Shown: one piece after another, positions 1 through 7,932 of the stretch
Position numbering within the stretch: the stretch's first letter is position 1
How the letters are laid out: every line of letters begins with the position of its first letter
NCBI RefSeq assembly: GCF_020169515.1
Contig: NZ_JAHMHW010000001.1
Location: forward strand, 496,001 to 560,000
Length of the DNA: 64,000 bases
Source of the DNA: Paenibacillus vietnamensis
GTDB taxonomy: Bacteria > Bacillota > Bacilli > Paenibacillales > Paenibacillaceae
Direction: 5' to 3'
The notes under the pieces: generated by a model
The model's input: only the letters and a program-made list of their open reading frames with translations
Told to the model about the DNA's origin: nothing
Databases searched by the model: none
Position numbers and translations under genes: made by a program

Positions 1-253
1 CGATCCATACGAGCAGCAGCCCGCCTATGAGATTAAGCCAGGGCACGCTGAGCAGCTGGACGACCAGCATCGTGGCTGCGATCCGGATGCCCACGGCGCC
101 TACCGTACCCCAGATGACCGCCTTTTTCTGCTGTTCCTTCGGCAGGTTGCGTGCCGCCAGCGCAATGACGATGGCATTATCCCCGGCCAGGATCAAATCG
201 ATGAAAACAATGGTGAGCAGGGCGGAGTAAAACTCCACCGAGAACAGCTCCAT
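1..253 (-). CDS. TerC-family integral membrane protein, 5' part (runs off the left edge)
   Basis: The reverse strand reads from an ATG at 253-251 to the window edge without a stop, giving about 84 N-terminal residues. A strong ribosome binding site (AAAGGAGGAA) lies just upstream at 261-270. The protein begins MELFSVEFYS and carries the TerC hallmark AGDNAIVIA near residue 25, in which the membrane-embedded Asp and Asn are thought to bind a metal. It continues with the usual cytoplasmic loop (LPKEQQKKAV) and a second hydrophobic segment. TerC proteins are polytopic membrane proteins; Bacillus members have been linked to manganese efflux and metallation of exported enzymes. The gene is divergent from a paralogue at 398. 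The C-terminal half is outside the window, so completeness cannot be judged. Confidence 0.9.
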   Translation of the reverse strand, partial: MELFSVEFYSALLTIVFIDLILAGDNAIVIALAARNLPKEQQKKAVIWGTVGAVGIRIAATMLVVQLLSVPWLNLIGGLLLVWI

Positions 254-397
254 CCGGGCATTCCTCCTTTCGGGCGCAAGCGGTATGCACACGAGCTCTA
301 TACATAGATATGAGAGAATCCGGCTGCGAATTCACTATTTTTAGGGACATAATCCCGGAGGCTTGTTCATAAACGTGATTAAGGGAGGGATTATGCC

Positions 398-1060
398 TTG
401 GACAGTCTGCTTATATTTTTTCAAATCGTCTTGATCAACGCATTGCTGAGCGGGGATAACGCGATCGTCATCGCCATGGCAAGCGCTCATCTGCCGCCGC
501 GCCAGAGGAAACGGGCTGTCTGGTGGGGGGCTGTCGCAGCCGTCGGGCTCCGGTGCCTGTTAACGTTTGCGGCCATTTCCTTGCTCCAGATCCCTTATTT
601 GCAGGCGGCCGGCGCTCTTATGCTGTTCTATATTGCCGTCAAGCTCCTCGCGGATTCGGGGGGCGGCCAGGAAACTCACAGAATGAAAAAAGCGTCCACG
701 ATCGGACAAGCGATCTGGACGATCGTCGTAGCCGATTTTGTCATGAGTCTTGACAATGTGCTTGCGATCGCAGCGGTCGCGAACGGCGACTTCATCCTAA
801 TTCTGCTCGGGCTGGCTCTCAGTATCCCGATGATCATTTGGGGAAGCCAAATGCTTGGCACGCTGCTGCAAAAATTCCCGGCGCTCTCCTATATCGGCTC
901 CGCCCTGCTGGCTTACGCTTCCGGAAAAATGCTCATGCACGATCCCGGACTGAACGATCTGCTGTTCCATGGCTCCGAAACGCTGGCGGAAGCCGTTCCG
1001 CTGCTGTGTGTGCCGCTGGTCATCGCGCTTGCGGTGATGCGAAAAAAGCCGCTTTCTTGA
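398..1060 (+). CDS. TerC-family membrane protein (YjbE/YkoY-like)
   Basis: This is a 220-residue polytopic membrane protein of usual TerC length. Two diagnostic repeats are visible: SGDNAIVIA near residue 20 and MSLDNVLAIA near residue 115, each supplying acidic and amide residues within a membrane helix. The start is taken as TTG at 398 because AAGGGAGGGA sits at 381-390 at correct spacing, whereas the nearby ATG at 393 is out of frame and soon stops. By family knowledge it probably handles a divalent metal, with manganese the best supported substrate in Bacillus, possibly feeding metal to secreted enzymes; the substrate here is inferred. It forms a head-to-head pair with the TerC gene at 1-253 and ends at a strong terminator. 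I see no manganese-responsive riboswitch before it. Confidence 0.93.
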   Translation: MDSLLIFFQIVLINALLSGDNAIVIAMASAHLPPRQRKRAVWWGAVAAVGLRCLLTFAAISLLQIPYLQAAGALMLFYIAVKLLADSGGGQETHRMKKASTIGQAIWTIVVADFVMSLDNVLAIAAVANGDFILILLGLALSIPMIIWGSQMLGTLLQKFPALSYIGSALLAYASGKMLMHDPGLNDLLFHGSETLAEAVPLLCVPLVIALAVMRKKPLS

Positions 1061-1076
1061 CGATCGGGCAGCCGGC

Positions 1077-1111
1077 CGTTCCCGCCAATGATGGCGGAAC
1101 GTTTTTTTTTG
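1077..1111 (+). terminator. Rho-independent terminator after terC
   Basis: The inverted repeat CGTTCCCGCCA / TGGCGGAACG, with a 4-nt loop and one mismatch, is followed by a run of nine T. It lies 17 nt after the TerC stop codon. Confidence 0.9.
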
Positions 1112-1139
1112 CGCAGACACCTGCTTCGTACTGGTATTT

Positions 1140-1168
1140 TTGGTCCACTTCCATTAAACTAGTATAGA
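1140..1168 (+). promoter_or_regulatory. Sigma-A type promoter for the small membrane protein
   Basis: A -35 box TTGGTC (1140-1145) is separated by 17 nt from a -10 box TATAGA (1163-1168). The predicted start is about 50 nt before the ATG at 1226. It rests on sequence match only. Confidence 0.5.
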
Positions 1169-1225
1169 TAAAAACTGTCGTCTTTCGTCGGTATATGCGA
1201 ATGGCGTTGTAAGGAGCGGAAGCGC

Positions 1226-1708
1226 ATGTCTAATAACAAATATTCCGCTGGAATTATTTTGCTGTTAGCCGGGGTCGTTATTTTGCTGGGCAAGTTGGGA
1301 GTATTCAGTTTTCTGGGAGCGATCTTTTGGCCGCTGCTCGTCCTCATTCCGGGATTGCTGCTGCATGTGCTGTATTTCGGAAGATTGGCGCCGGCGATTG
1401 TGCTCGTTCCGGGCGGAATGCTCATCGTCTACGCCCTGCTGTTCATCGTCTGCAACCTATTTGGATGGGATAGCTTGAAATATTTGTGGCCGCTGTTTAT
1501 TTTCGGTGTAGCTGCCGGCCTTTACGAATATTATTTGTTCGGTTCATCCAGACAACGCATCTTGCTTACGTCATCGATCGCTCTGGCTGCGGCGTCCGCC
1601 GCGTTCATCGTGCTCGTTCTCCTGTGGAGCTGGGGAATTTACGCGATCGCGGCGGTGCTGATTGGGGCGGGGGCCTGGATGATGCTTGGCAAGCGCAGAC
1701 GTTGGTAA
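1226..1708 (+). CDS. Small polytopic membrane protein of unknown function
   Basis: A 160-residue, very hydrophobic protein preceded by AAGGAGCGG. About five membrane segments can be counted (roughly residues 8-25, 28-47, 55-75, 85-105 and 115-150), ending in a basic KRRRW tail that should be cytoplasmic. The N-terminal pattern, two hydrophobic stretches around GKLGVFSFLG followed by WPLLVLIPG, recalls the transmembrane part of LiaF/LiaI-type and related DUF proteins of Bacillota. I cannot assign a family firmly and there is no cytoplasmic or extracellular domain to suggest an activity. It has its own likely promoter upstream and is followed 40 nt later by typA with no terminator between, so the two may be co-transcribed. 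Confidence 0.75.
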   Translation: MSNNKYSAGIILLLAGVVILLGKLGVFSFLGAIFWPLLVLIPGLLLHVLYFGRLAPAIVLVPGGMLIVYALLFIVCNLFGWDSLKYLWPLFIFGVAAGLYEYYLFGSSRQRILLTSSIALAAASAAFIVLVLLWSWGIYAIAAVLIGAGAWMMLGKRRRW

Positions 1709-1748
1709 GAAGAAATAAATTAAAAACAATTGGAGTGGATTATTAGTT

Positions 1749-3590
1749 ATGCAAGCAAGAGAGAATTTACGCAATATCGCGATTATCGCCCACGTTGACC
1801 ATGGGAAAACGACTTTGGTCGACAAGCTGCTTCAACAATCCGGAACGTTCCGCGAGCACGAGGCGGTACAGGAGCGCGCGATGGACTCCAACGATTTGGA
1901 GCGCGAACGCGGCATTACGATTTTGGCGAAGAACACCGCGATTAATTACAAGGATTACCTGATCAACATCGTGGACACGCCGGGCCATGCCGACTTCGGC
2001 GGCGAGGTTGAACGGATCATGAAGATGGTTGACGGAGTTCTGCTCGTCGTCGATGCCTTCGAAGGCTGCATGCCGCAAACGAAATTCGTTTTGCGCAAGG
2101 CTCTTGAATCGAAGCTGACGCCGATCGTCGTCGTGAACAAGATCGACCGTCCTAACGCAAGGCCGTCCGAGGTCGTCGACGAAGTGCTCGACCTGTTTAT
2201 CGAGCTGGGCGCAGACGATGAACAGCTGGAATTCCCGGTCGTATACGCATCGGCGCTGATGGGAACCTCCAGCCTCGATCCGGAGAAGCAGGACGAGAAC
2301 ATGGAGGCGATGTACGAGACGATCGTCAGCCATATTCCTTCGCCGACGGAAGACGTAACGCAGCCGCTGCAATATTTGGTGACGCTGCTCGATTACAATG
2401 AATATTTGGGCCGTATCGCTATCGGACGCGTCAACCGCGGCATCATCCGCCAAGGACAATCCGTATCGGTTATGACGCGCGAGGGAGCAACCAAGCAGGC
2501 GAGAATCGAGAAGCTGTTCGGCTTTCAAGGCTTGAAGCGCGTTGAGATCGAAGAAGCGGGCGCCGGCGATATCGTTGCCGTCGCAGGGATCCGGGAGATC
2601 AACATCGGCGAGACCATTGCCGATCCTCAGAATCCGGAAGCTTTGCCTGTCCTGAAGATTGACGAGCCGACGCTGCAAATGACCTTCCTCGTAAACAACA
2701 GCCCGTTCGCGGGCCGCGAAGGCAAATGGGTTACCTCCCGTAAGCTGCGCGAGCGCTTGTTCAAGGAGCTCGAGACGGACGTTGCGCTGCGCGTAGACGA
2801 GACGGAAAGCCCTGATGCTTTTATCGTATCGGGACGCGGCGAGCTACATCTCGGCATCCTGATCGAGAATATGCGCCGCGAAGGCTACGAGCTGCAGGTT
2901 TCGAAGCCTGAGGTTATCATCAAGGAAATCGACGGACAAAAGCAGGAGCCTTACGAGAGATTGCTGATCGACGTGCCGGAGGAAAGCATGGGAGCGGTCA
3001 TGGAAAGCCTGGGGACGCGCAAAGCGGAAATGGTCAACATGATCAACAGCGGCAACGGCCAGATTCGCCTGGAGTTTATTATTCCGGCGCGCGGCCTGAT
3101 TGGCTACCGCACTCAGTTCCTCACGCTGACTCGCGGCTACGGGATCATGAACAGCGCCTTCGACAGCTACGGCCCGCTTGCAGGGGCTGGCGTCGGCGGC
3201 CGTCACCAAGGCGTGCTGGTTGCGAGCGAGAACGGCACTTCGACTTTCTACGGCATGCTTGGCGTAGAAGACCGCGGCATCCAATTCCTGGAGCCGGGCA
3301 CCGAAATTTATGAAGGCATGATCGTCGGCGAGCATAACCGCGACAACGATATTATCGTCAACATCTGCAAGGAGAAGCAGCTTTCCAACGTGCGCTCCGC
3401 AGGCAAGGACGATACCGTCAAGCTGAAGACTCCGCGTCTGTTCTCGCTTGAGCAAGCGCTCGAATATTTGAACGACGACGAGTATTGTGAAATTACGCCG
3501 AAATCGATTCGCCTGCGCAAGAAAATTTTGAACAAGAGCGAACGTGAGCGTGCGGAGAAGCACCGCAAGACTGCACAATCCGGCGTTTAA
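1749..3590 (+). CDS. typA: Translational GTPase TypA/BipA
   Basis: A 613-residue protein of normal BipA length. The GTPase domain shows G1 HVDHGKTT (residues 15-22), switch I RERGITI, G3 DTPGHADF and G4 NKID. It is followed by the EF-Tu domain-2-like barrel, the EF-G III/V-like folds and the BipA-specific C-terminal domain with the RGLIGYR region. TypA is a ribosome-binding GTPase required for growth under stress such as cold and probably active in large-subunit assembly. In B. subtilis the gene is ylaG and is followed by ylaH, exactly as here, which supports orthology. The ATG at 1749 follows a TTGGAGTGG ribosome binding site. A strong terminator follows the gene. Confidence 0.98.
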   Translation: MQARENLRNIAIIAHVDHGKTTLVDKLLQQSGTFREHEAVQERAMDSNDLERERGITILAKNTAINYKDYLINIVDTPGHADFGGEVERIMKMVDGVLLVVDAFEGCMPQTKFVLRKALESKLTPIVVVNKIDRPNARPSEVVDEVLDLFIELGADDEQLEFPVVYASALMGTSSLDPEKQDENMEAMYETIVSHIPSPTEDVTQPLQYLVTLLDYNEYLGRIAIGRVNRGIIRQGQSVSVMTREGATKQARIEKLFGFQGLKRVEIEEAGAGDIVAVAGIREINIGETIADPQNPEALPVLKIDEPTLQMTFLVNNSPFAGREGKWVTSRKLRERLFKELETDVALRVDETESPDAFIVSGRGELHLGILIENMRREGYELQVSKPEVIIKEIDGQKQEPYERLLIDVPEESMGAVMESLGTRKAEMVNMINSGNGQIRLEFIIPARGLIGYRTQFLTLTRGYGIMNSAFDSYGPLAGAGVGGRHQGVLVASENGTSTFYGMLGVEDRGIQFLEPGTEIYEGMIVGEHNRDNDIIVNICKEKQLSNVRSAGKDDTVKLKTPRLFSLEQALEYLNDDEYCEITPKSIRLRKKILNKSERERAEKHRKTAQSGV

Positions 3591-3606
3591 GAAAAGGGAC
3601 GACACG

Positions 3607-3646
3607 AAACGTAAGGCTTTGCGCTCGCGAAGCCTTACGTTTTATT
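3607..3646 (+). terminator. Terminator after typA
   Basis: A perfect 12-bp inverted repeat, AACGTAAGGCTT (3608-3619) with AAGCCTTACGTT (3630-3641), is followed by a T-rich tail. Confidence 0.92.
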
Positions 3647-3742
3647 AAAAATATAAAGAATTTATATACTTGAAAGATAAGAGTTTATTCATTTCCGGGA
3701 CAATCGGACTGACGAATTCTTATAATAAAGGAGGTACTCGGC

Positions 3743-4054
3743 ATGCAAGCATGGCTAAGCGACCATATGCTGGTTTCTTATTTGCTGATCCTGGGCTTCA
3801 CCATTTACATATTCAACAAGGTGTTCCGGCCTCAGCAGAAGCTGCCGATATTGAAGGAAATTCTCGTATACGCATTAATTGCGTTCGGATCGTTTATTTT
3901 AATGATCTTGCAGGTCGATAAGCTGCCGATCATCCAGTGTATGGGCGTGGCGGTACTCATGATGCTGATGCTGCGCGGCCGCCAGCTGTACGACAAATGG
4001 AAAGGGAACAAGGCGGCAGGCCCGTCATCCCCAAAGGCGGATTCGGGTAAATGA
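3743..4054 (+). CDS. ylaH: YlaH-like membrane protein
   Basis: A 103-residue protein with a consensus AAAGGAGGT ribosome binding site upstream. Two or three hydrophobic helices are visible (residues about 10-27, 40-58 and 64-80), separated by a short basic loop VFRPQQKLP, and it ends with a hydrophilic Ser/Lys-rich tail. Sequence character and its place directly after typA match the YlaH family of Bacillales, whose function is unknown. The stop codon overlaps the next start in an ATGA arrangement, so translation of the downstream 90-residue protein is probably coupled. Confidence 0.85.
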   Translation: MQAWLSDHMLVSYLLILGFTIYIFNKVFRPQQKLPILKEILVYALIAFGSFILMILQVDKLPIIQCMGVAVLMMLMLRGRQLYDKWKGNKAAGPSSPKADSGK

Positions 4055-4323
4055 AGCTCGAAGCCGCATTGTTTAACTGGCTGCAGATCAGGCTGGTGGC
4101 GGATGCACGGCCGGAGGACCGGGCCGCGCTCGACACCGTTGTTTTTTTTGAGCAGATCTTGACCGAGGATCACGGATTGACGCGATTTGAAGTGGCCGGT
4201 TCCGACGACACGATGATGCATGTAAGATATGAGAAGGACGGCCGGTCGAAGCTTCAGCTGTTTCCGCGCGAAGACGCCATGCAGCTGCTCGCCGATATCG
4301 ATTCCAATCCAAAATACAATTGA
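4051..4323 (+). CDS. Conserved small soluble protein of unknown function
   Basis: A 90-residue, soluble, mildly acidic protein whose ATG overlaps the ylaH stop by 4 nt. It opens with a predicted amphipathic helix (LFNWLQIRLVADARPEDRAA), followed by a second helix and a beta-rich tail (RYEKDGRSKLQLFP). No cysteine pairs, signal peptide or membrane segment are present, so it is not the zinc-finger YlaI that occupies this slot in B. subtilis. It may be a shortened relative of another yla-cluster protein such as YlaL, but I could not verify this. Its position between ylaH and an LCP ligase suggests co-transcription only, not a shared function. Confidence 0.8.
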   Translation: MKLEAALFNWLQIRLVADARPEDRAALDTVVFFEQILTEDHGLTRFEVAGSDDTMMHVRYEKDGRSKLQLFPREDAMQLLADIDSNPKYN

Positions 4324-4340
4324 GCTTGAAGGTGGAAACT

Positions 4341-5384
4341 ATGAGTCAAGATAAGACATCCTTACCTCCCAGGTCGGGAAGCCGGAGTCCGTCTAAGCCC
4401 AAAAAGCAAAAACCGCCAAAAAAACGCTCGATATTCAAAACGATTTTTGCGATATTTTTCAGTTTGCTTCTTATCATTGCGGCAGGGCTCGCCTATGTCG
4501 TTTACAAAGCGGACGACGCCATCTCCCAAATCGGTGTGGATAACGATACGGTAGATATTCCGGCCGGAGAATCAGTCAAAGAAAAACCGGTGGCCATGGT
4601 TCTGATGGGACTCGATTCTCGTTCCCACGGCGGCGGATTGAATACGGATGTCATGATGGTTGCCGCATTTAATCCGAACACCAAATCGGCTACGGTCGTT
4701 TCGATTCCGCGGGATTCGCGGATTGACGTAGAAGGCTACAAGACGCGGAAAGCGAACGCTTTTTACGCCAATTTCTACAGCGCCTTCCTGAACGAAGGGA
4801 AGGACAAGGAGACGGCTTACGCGGATGCAAAGCAGGAAGTCAGCAAGGTGATGAGCGAGCTGTTCGGAATCGACGTGAAATACGCTTCCGTCATTAACTT
4901 TCAAGGCTTTGCGGATGTTGTCGATGCCTTGGGCGGGGTAGAAGTAAATGTCGATATGCGCATGAAATACAGGGATACCGCCGACGGAACCGATATCGAT
5001 CTGCAGCCCGGCCTGCAGGTGCTGAGCGGTGACAAGGCGCTCGACTTCGTCCGTTACAGGCAGTCCAATGACGGCACGAACATGTCCAGCGATTTCGAGC
5101 GGAACAAACGCCAAAGCGATGTGATTGGCGCGTTGGTCGACAAGCTGAAATCGCTCGGAGGCGCTGCGAGAATCGGCTCGGTTATCGAAGCGGTCGGCAA
5201 CAATATGACGATGAACATGCCGAGAAGCGAGATCAGAAATATGATGACCGAGTATTTCGGCATAAGCCGCAGCGACGTTACGTTTATTCCGCTCGAAGGG
5301 ACCTGGAGAAGCCCGTACGTCTATCTGGACGAAGCGAAGCTGGAAGAGGCGCGTGCCGCCCTTCAGGCAAAAATGGCTGAATAA
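4341..5384 (+). CDS. LytR-CpsA-Psr (LCP) family cell wall polymer ligase
   Basis: LCP enzymes transfer lipid-linked anionic glycopolymers such as teichoic acid onto peptidoglycan on the outer membrane face. This 347-residue protein has a basic, Ser/Pro/Lys-rich cytoplasmic N-terminus, one membrane anchor (about residues 31-53) and an extracellular LCP domain. Its hallmarks are VVSIPRDSRID, with the conserved Arg and Asp that bind pyrophosphate, and FVRYRQSNDG followed by DFERNKRQ. The ATG at 4341 is preferred over an in-frame TTG at 4320 because AAGGTGG lies about 6 nt before it. The polymer attached cannot be told from sequence, since Bacillales carry several LCP paralogues. Confidence 0.93.
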   Translation: MSQDKTSLPPRSGSRSPSKPKKQKPPKKRSIFKTIFAIFFSLLLIIAAGLAYVVYKADDAISQIGVDNDTVDIPAGESVKEKPVAMVLMGLDSRSHGGGLNTDVMMVAAFNPNTKSATVVSIPRDSRIDVEGYKTRKANAFYANFYSAFLNEGKDKETAYADAKQEVSKVMSELFGIDVKYASVINFQGFADVVDALGGVEVNVDMRMKYRDTADGTDIDLQPGLQVLSGDKALDFVRYRQSNDGTNMSSDFERNKRQSDVIGALVDKLKSLGGAARIGSVIEAVGNNMTMNMPRSEIRNMMTEYFGISRSDVTFIPLEGTWRSPYVYLDEAKLEEARAALQAKMAE

Positions 5385-5421
5385 CCATAGACGGTAGCTA
5401 ATAAACTAAGTATAATATTTC

Positions 5422-5730
5422 TACAGCTACCGAGTTTTGATTCTGTTCAGAAGGAGGTCATGCGAGTGACCGAATCCGTAGCAGCAGGAAGAGTACAAGA
5501 AATTGCAGCTTTTCTGAAACATTCCTTCGTTCTAACGAATAAGGGCAATACGGAGTCTGGCAGACGGGCCTTGAGCGGTTTTGATCCGGGGACCGTAATG
5601 TGGAGCGGCGCACGCTTGTCCACTGGCACGGGTACAGCAAGAAGTGTGACCAAAAAAGAGGCGGACTGTGCGAATGTACAAGTGTCCGACCCTATAAGAA
5701 AGCCTAGTGATTTTTTCACTAGGCTTTTTG
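5422..5730 (+). ncRNA. Candidate structured small RNA (unknown class)
   Basis: The gap between the LCP gene and the ylaJ-like gene holds a possible -10 TATAAT (5411-5416), about 280 nt rich in short hairpins and a strong terminator at 5702-5729. Hairpins seen by eye: GGTCA/TGACC (5456-5471), TTCGT/ACGAA, GTCT/AGAC, GTGGAGCG/CGC..TCCAC, and a 10-bp stem CGGAC-TGTGC with GTACA-(AGT)-GTCCG closing a GAAT loop. A ribosome-binding-like AAGGAGG (5451-5457) precedes a GTG at 5466, but that frame has no stop before the terminator and runs on to 5885. A protein product is therefore doubtful and RNA more likely. It matches none of the riboswitch, T-box, 6S, SRP, RNase P or tmRNA motifs I know. Confidence 0.35.
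5702..5729 (+). terminator. Rho-independent terminator between convergent units
   Basis: GCCTAGTG (5702-5709) pairs with CACTAGGC (5717-5724) and is followed by TTTTTGTG on the + strand. The reverse tail (TTTCTTA) is weaker, so its main job is probably for + strand transcripts, with some use for the convergent ylaJ-like gene. Confidence 0.85.
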
Positions 5731-5796
5731 TGTCTTTAAAGAGTCTTTACGAATGCTCAATATTTTTTCCTAACCGCATAAAGCGGCGGGATTTTG

Positions 5797-6333
5797 CTAA
5801 CGATTGTTTATTCTTGGCGCTTCCTGCGTCTCGATCTCCTGCGGTTTTACGTCACGCGGCACTTGAGGGACGATGCGGCCCATAATGTCCGCCATCTCCT
5901 CGGCAAACCCGGCTGCGGGTCTGCCGAGCCTAATATCGTCGCCAATCTCGTTCAGCCGTTGCGCCAGATCGATATCGGCCGTTACGACGGCGTTGATGCC
6001 GTAAGGATCCTTCCGGAACGCTTCGGCTACCGAATATTTGATTGTGCCTACGCGGGACCGTTCCATTTTGGCATCCACATCAATGCCGACGATAGCCGTA
6101 TTGCCGAGAACGACGCAGTGAGCGTCCGTTACGCCTTCGATTCTTTTGGCCAGCTGCTCCAAATGCGCGGCTACTCCCTCCGAATTGTTGTAGTCTAACG
6201 CGCGGGGAACGTTTTGCCGGGCCTGCATGCGGCCATTATTCTGTGGAGAGGGTGATGTTTCATTACGTGCGGCGGTGCTGCAGCCTGTCGCTACAATCGC
6301 TACAATGATCGCCGAAGTAAGCCATTTGAGCAT
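5797..6333 (-). CDS. YhcN/YlaJ-family sporulation lipoprotein
   Basis: The protein is 178 residues long when started at the ATG at 6333, which has AGAGGTGG in front; the longer frame to 6453 lacks support. It begins with a short signal peptide ending in VATGCS, a lipobox with the Cys near residue 18, so it should be a membrane-anchored lipoprotein. The mature part contains the YhcN/YlaJ pattern: an N-terminal linker, then HLEQLAKRIEGV, a VVLGNTAIVGIDVDA strand and a helix rich in charged residues. Family members are spore-associated lipoproteins, and YhcN has been linked to germination or outgrowth. In B. subtilis ylaJ lies just before ylaK; here it is divergent from the phoH gene. Confidence 0.87.
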   Translation of the reverse strand: MLKWLTSAIIVAIVATGCSTAARNETSPSPQNNGRMQARQNVPRALDYNNSEGVAAHLEQLAKRIEGVTDAHCVVLGNTAIVGIDVDAKMERSRVGTIKYSVAEAFRKDPYGINAVVTADIDLAQRLNEIGDDIRLGRPAAGFAEEMADIMGRIVPQVPRDVKPQEIETQEAPRINNR

Positions 6334-6451
6334 GTGTTCCACCTCTTTTTTCATCGAAAATAATTCTTTTGCTTGTTCGCCATAGTTTACCCGCAGCAAT
6401 GCGAGGCTATGTATGCCTTCTAAAGAATATCCGATTGCCGGGAGGGTTCTC

Positions 6452-7786
6452 ATGAAAAAAATATTCGTGCTCGATACTAATGTGCTGCTTCATGATCCGC
6501 AAGCGATATTCGCTTTCGACGATAATGAAGTCATAATTCCCGCGGTCGTGTTGGAGGAAATCGATTCCAAGAAGAGGCTGGCTGACGAATTAGGCCGCAA
6601 CGCACGGTCCATCTCCCGTCTGCTCGACAAGATGAGAGAAAAAGGGCGTCTTCATGAGGGCATTTCGCTTCCGAGCGGCGGCTTGCTCAAGGTGGAGCTG
6701 AATCACCGGAGCTTCATGCGCGTTCAGGAAATGTTCGGTGAAATGTCCAACGATAACCGGATCCTTGCGGTTGCCTTGAATTATCATCTGGAGCAAGAGG
6801 AAAGCGAAGAAGAAAAGCGGGGCATCGTGCTGGTCAGCAAGGACGTGCTGGTCCGAATTAAAGCCGATGTGCTTGGGCTGGAAGCCCAGGATTATTTGTC
6901 CGACCGCGTCGTCGTTTCCTCGGACCTCTATTCGGGATATATGACGCTGTATGTGCATCCTGCCGTAATCGACGAATTTTATACGTACCGGTTCCTCACC
7001 GTGAATAACCTGCATTTGACGATACGTCTTAATCCGAATGAATTCGTTATTTTACGAGATGAGATGGGAACCTCGAAGTCCGCGCTGCTGAAAGTGAGCC
7101 AGGACGGTGCAAGACTGGAGCCGTTATTTTTAAGCAACGATCCGGTATGGGGCATTACGGCCCGGAATGCGCAGCAGCGGATGGCGCTTGAGCTGCTTCT
7201 GAACGACGACATTCCGCTAGTAACGCTTACGGGCAAGGCGGGGACGGGCAAGACGCTGCTGGCGCTCGCAGCCGGGCTGCTAAAGACGGAAGACGAGCAT
7301 AAGTACAAAAAGCTGCTGATCGCAAGGCCCGTCGTCCCTATGGGCAAGGATATCGGATATTTGCCGGGCGAGAAAGAAGAGAAGCTGCGTCCGTGGATGC
7401 AGCCGATTTATGATAATCTGGAATACTTGTTCGATACGAAAAAAGCAGGGGACATCGACAAAATTTTGATGGGCATGGGCAGCATTCAGGTCGAGGCGCT
7501 CACGTACATCCGCGGCAGATCGATCCCAGGCCAGTTCATCATTATCGACGAAGCGCAAAACCTGACCAAGCATGAAGTGAAAACGATCGTCTCGCGGGTC
7601 GGGGAAGGAAGTAAAATCGTCCTGATGGGCGATCCCGAGCAAATCGACCACCCTTATCTGGACTCGATCAGCAACGGGTTGACACATATCGTGGAAAGGT
7701 TTAAAGGAGAAGGAACAAGCGGTCATATGACGCTCGAAAAGGGCGAAAGATCGAAGCTGGCGCAGCTTGCCGCGGATTTGCTGTAG
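6452..7786 (+). CDS. ylaK: PhoH-family protein with PIN domain (YlaK/PhoH2 type)
   Basis: A 444-residue fusion of an N-terminal PIN ribonuclease-like domain (about residues 1-140, beginning MKKIFVLDTNVLLHDP with the catalytic Asp) and a C-terminal PhoH ATPase (about 240-444). The ATPase shows Walker A GKAGTGKT near residue 260, Walker B IIIDEAQN near 365 and the GDPEQID motif. PhoH2 proteins of this layout have been described as RNA helicase/RNase enzymes. The ATG at 6452 follows GGGAGGG with good spacing, so the longer frame from 6413 is rejected. The gene stands alone between the divergent ylaJ-like gene and its own terminator, in the same local order as B. subtilis ylaJ-ylaK. Confidence 0.95.
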   Translation: MKKIFVLDTNVLLHDPQAIFAFDDNEVIIPAVVLEEIDSKKRLADELGRNARSISRLLDKMREKGRLHEGISLPSGGLLKVELNHRSFMRVQEMFGEMSNDNRILAVALNYHLEQEESEEEKRGIVLVSKDVLVRIKADVLGLEAQDYLSDRVVVSSDLYSGYMTLYVHPAVIDEFYTYRFLTVNNLHLTIRLNPNEFVILRDEMGTSKSALLKVSQDGARLEPLFLSNDPVWGITARNAQQRMALELLLNDDIPLVTLTGKAGTGKTLLALAAGLLKTEDEHKYKKLLIARPVVPMGKDIGYLPGEKEEKLRPWMQPIYDNLEYLFDTKKAGDIDKILMGMGSIQVEALTYIRGRSIPGQFIIIDEAQNLTKHEVKTIVSRVGEGSKIVLMGDPEQIDHPYLDSISNGLTHIVERFKGEGTSGHMTLEKGERSKLAQLAADLL

Positions 7787-7796
7787 CGCATAATGC

Positions 7797-7830
7797 GAAA
7801 GGTCCTCCTCGCGCCGAGGGGGACCTTTTG
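7797..7830 (+). terminator. Terminator after phoH
   Basis: AAAGGTCCtCCTCG pairs with CGAGGgGGACCTTTT around a CGC loop, 11 nt after the phoH stop. Confidence 0.88.
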
Positions 7831-7932
7831 CTGCTGCGGCGGCCATGAGCCGGGTTCAAAGTTCCTTTGGACAAGCTGCAAGATTATTGTTATCCTGTTT
7901 TTAAAAGATGGATTGCGGAAAGGAAGAAAGCG

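Noticed and set aside
1767..2678. 303-codon reverse frame opposite typA
   Set aside because: Mirror frame of a highly conserved gene; no start signal or recognisable motif.
5385..5733. T-box or known riboswitch in the hairpin-rich region
   Set aside because: It lacks the GGGTGG-type T-box, the AGAGAG bulge and other core motifs of the riboswitches I know; there is also no co-directional gene directly downstream to regulate.
5466..5885. Open frame with a strong AAGGAGG and GTG start between the LCP and ylaJ-like genes
   Set aside because: The frame reads through a strong terminator and into the ylaJ-like gene on the other strand without a stop. Its composition does not match neighbouring genes, and an RNA is the simpler reading.
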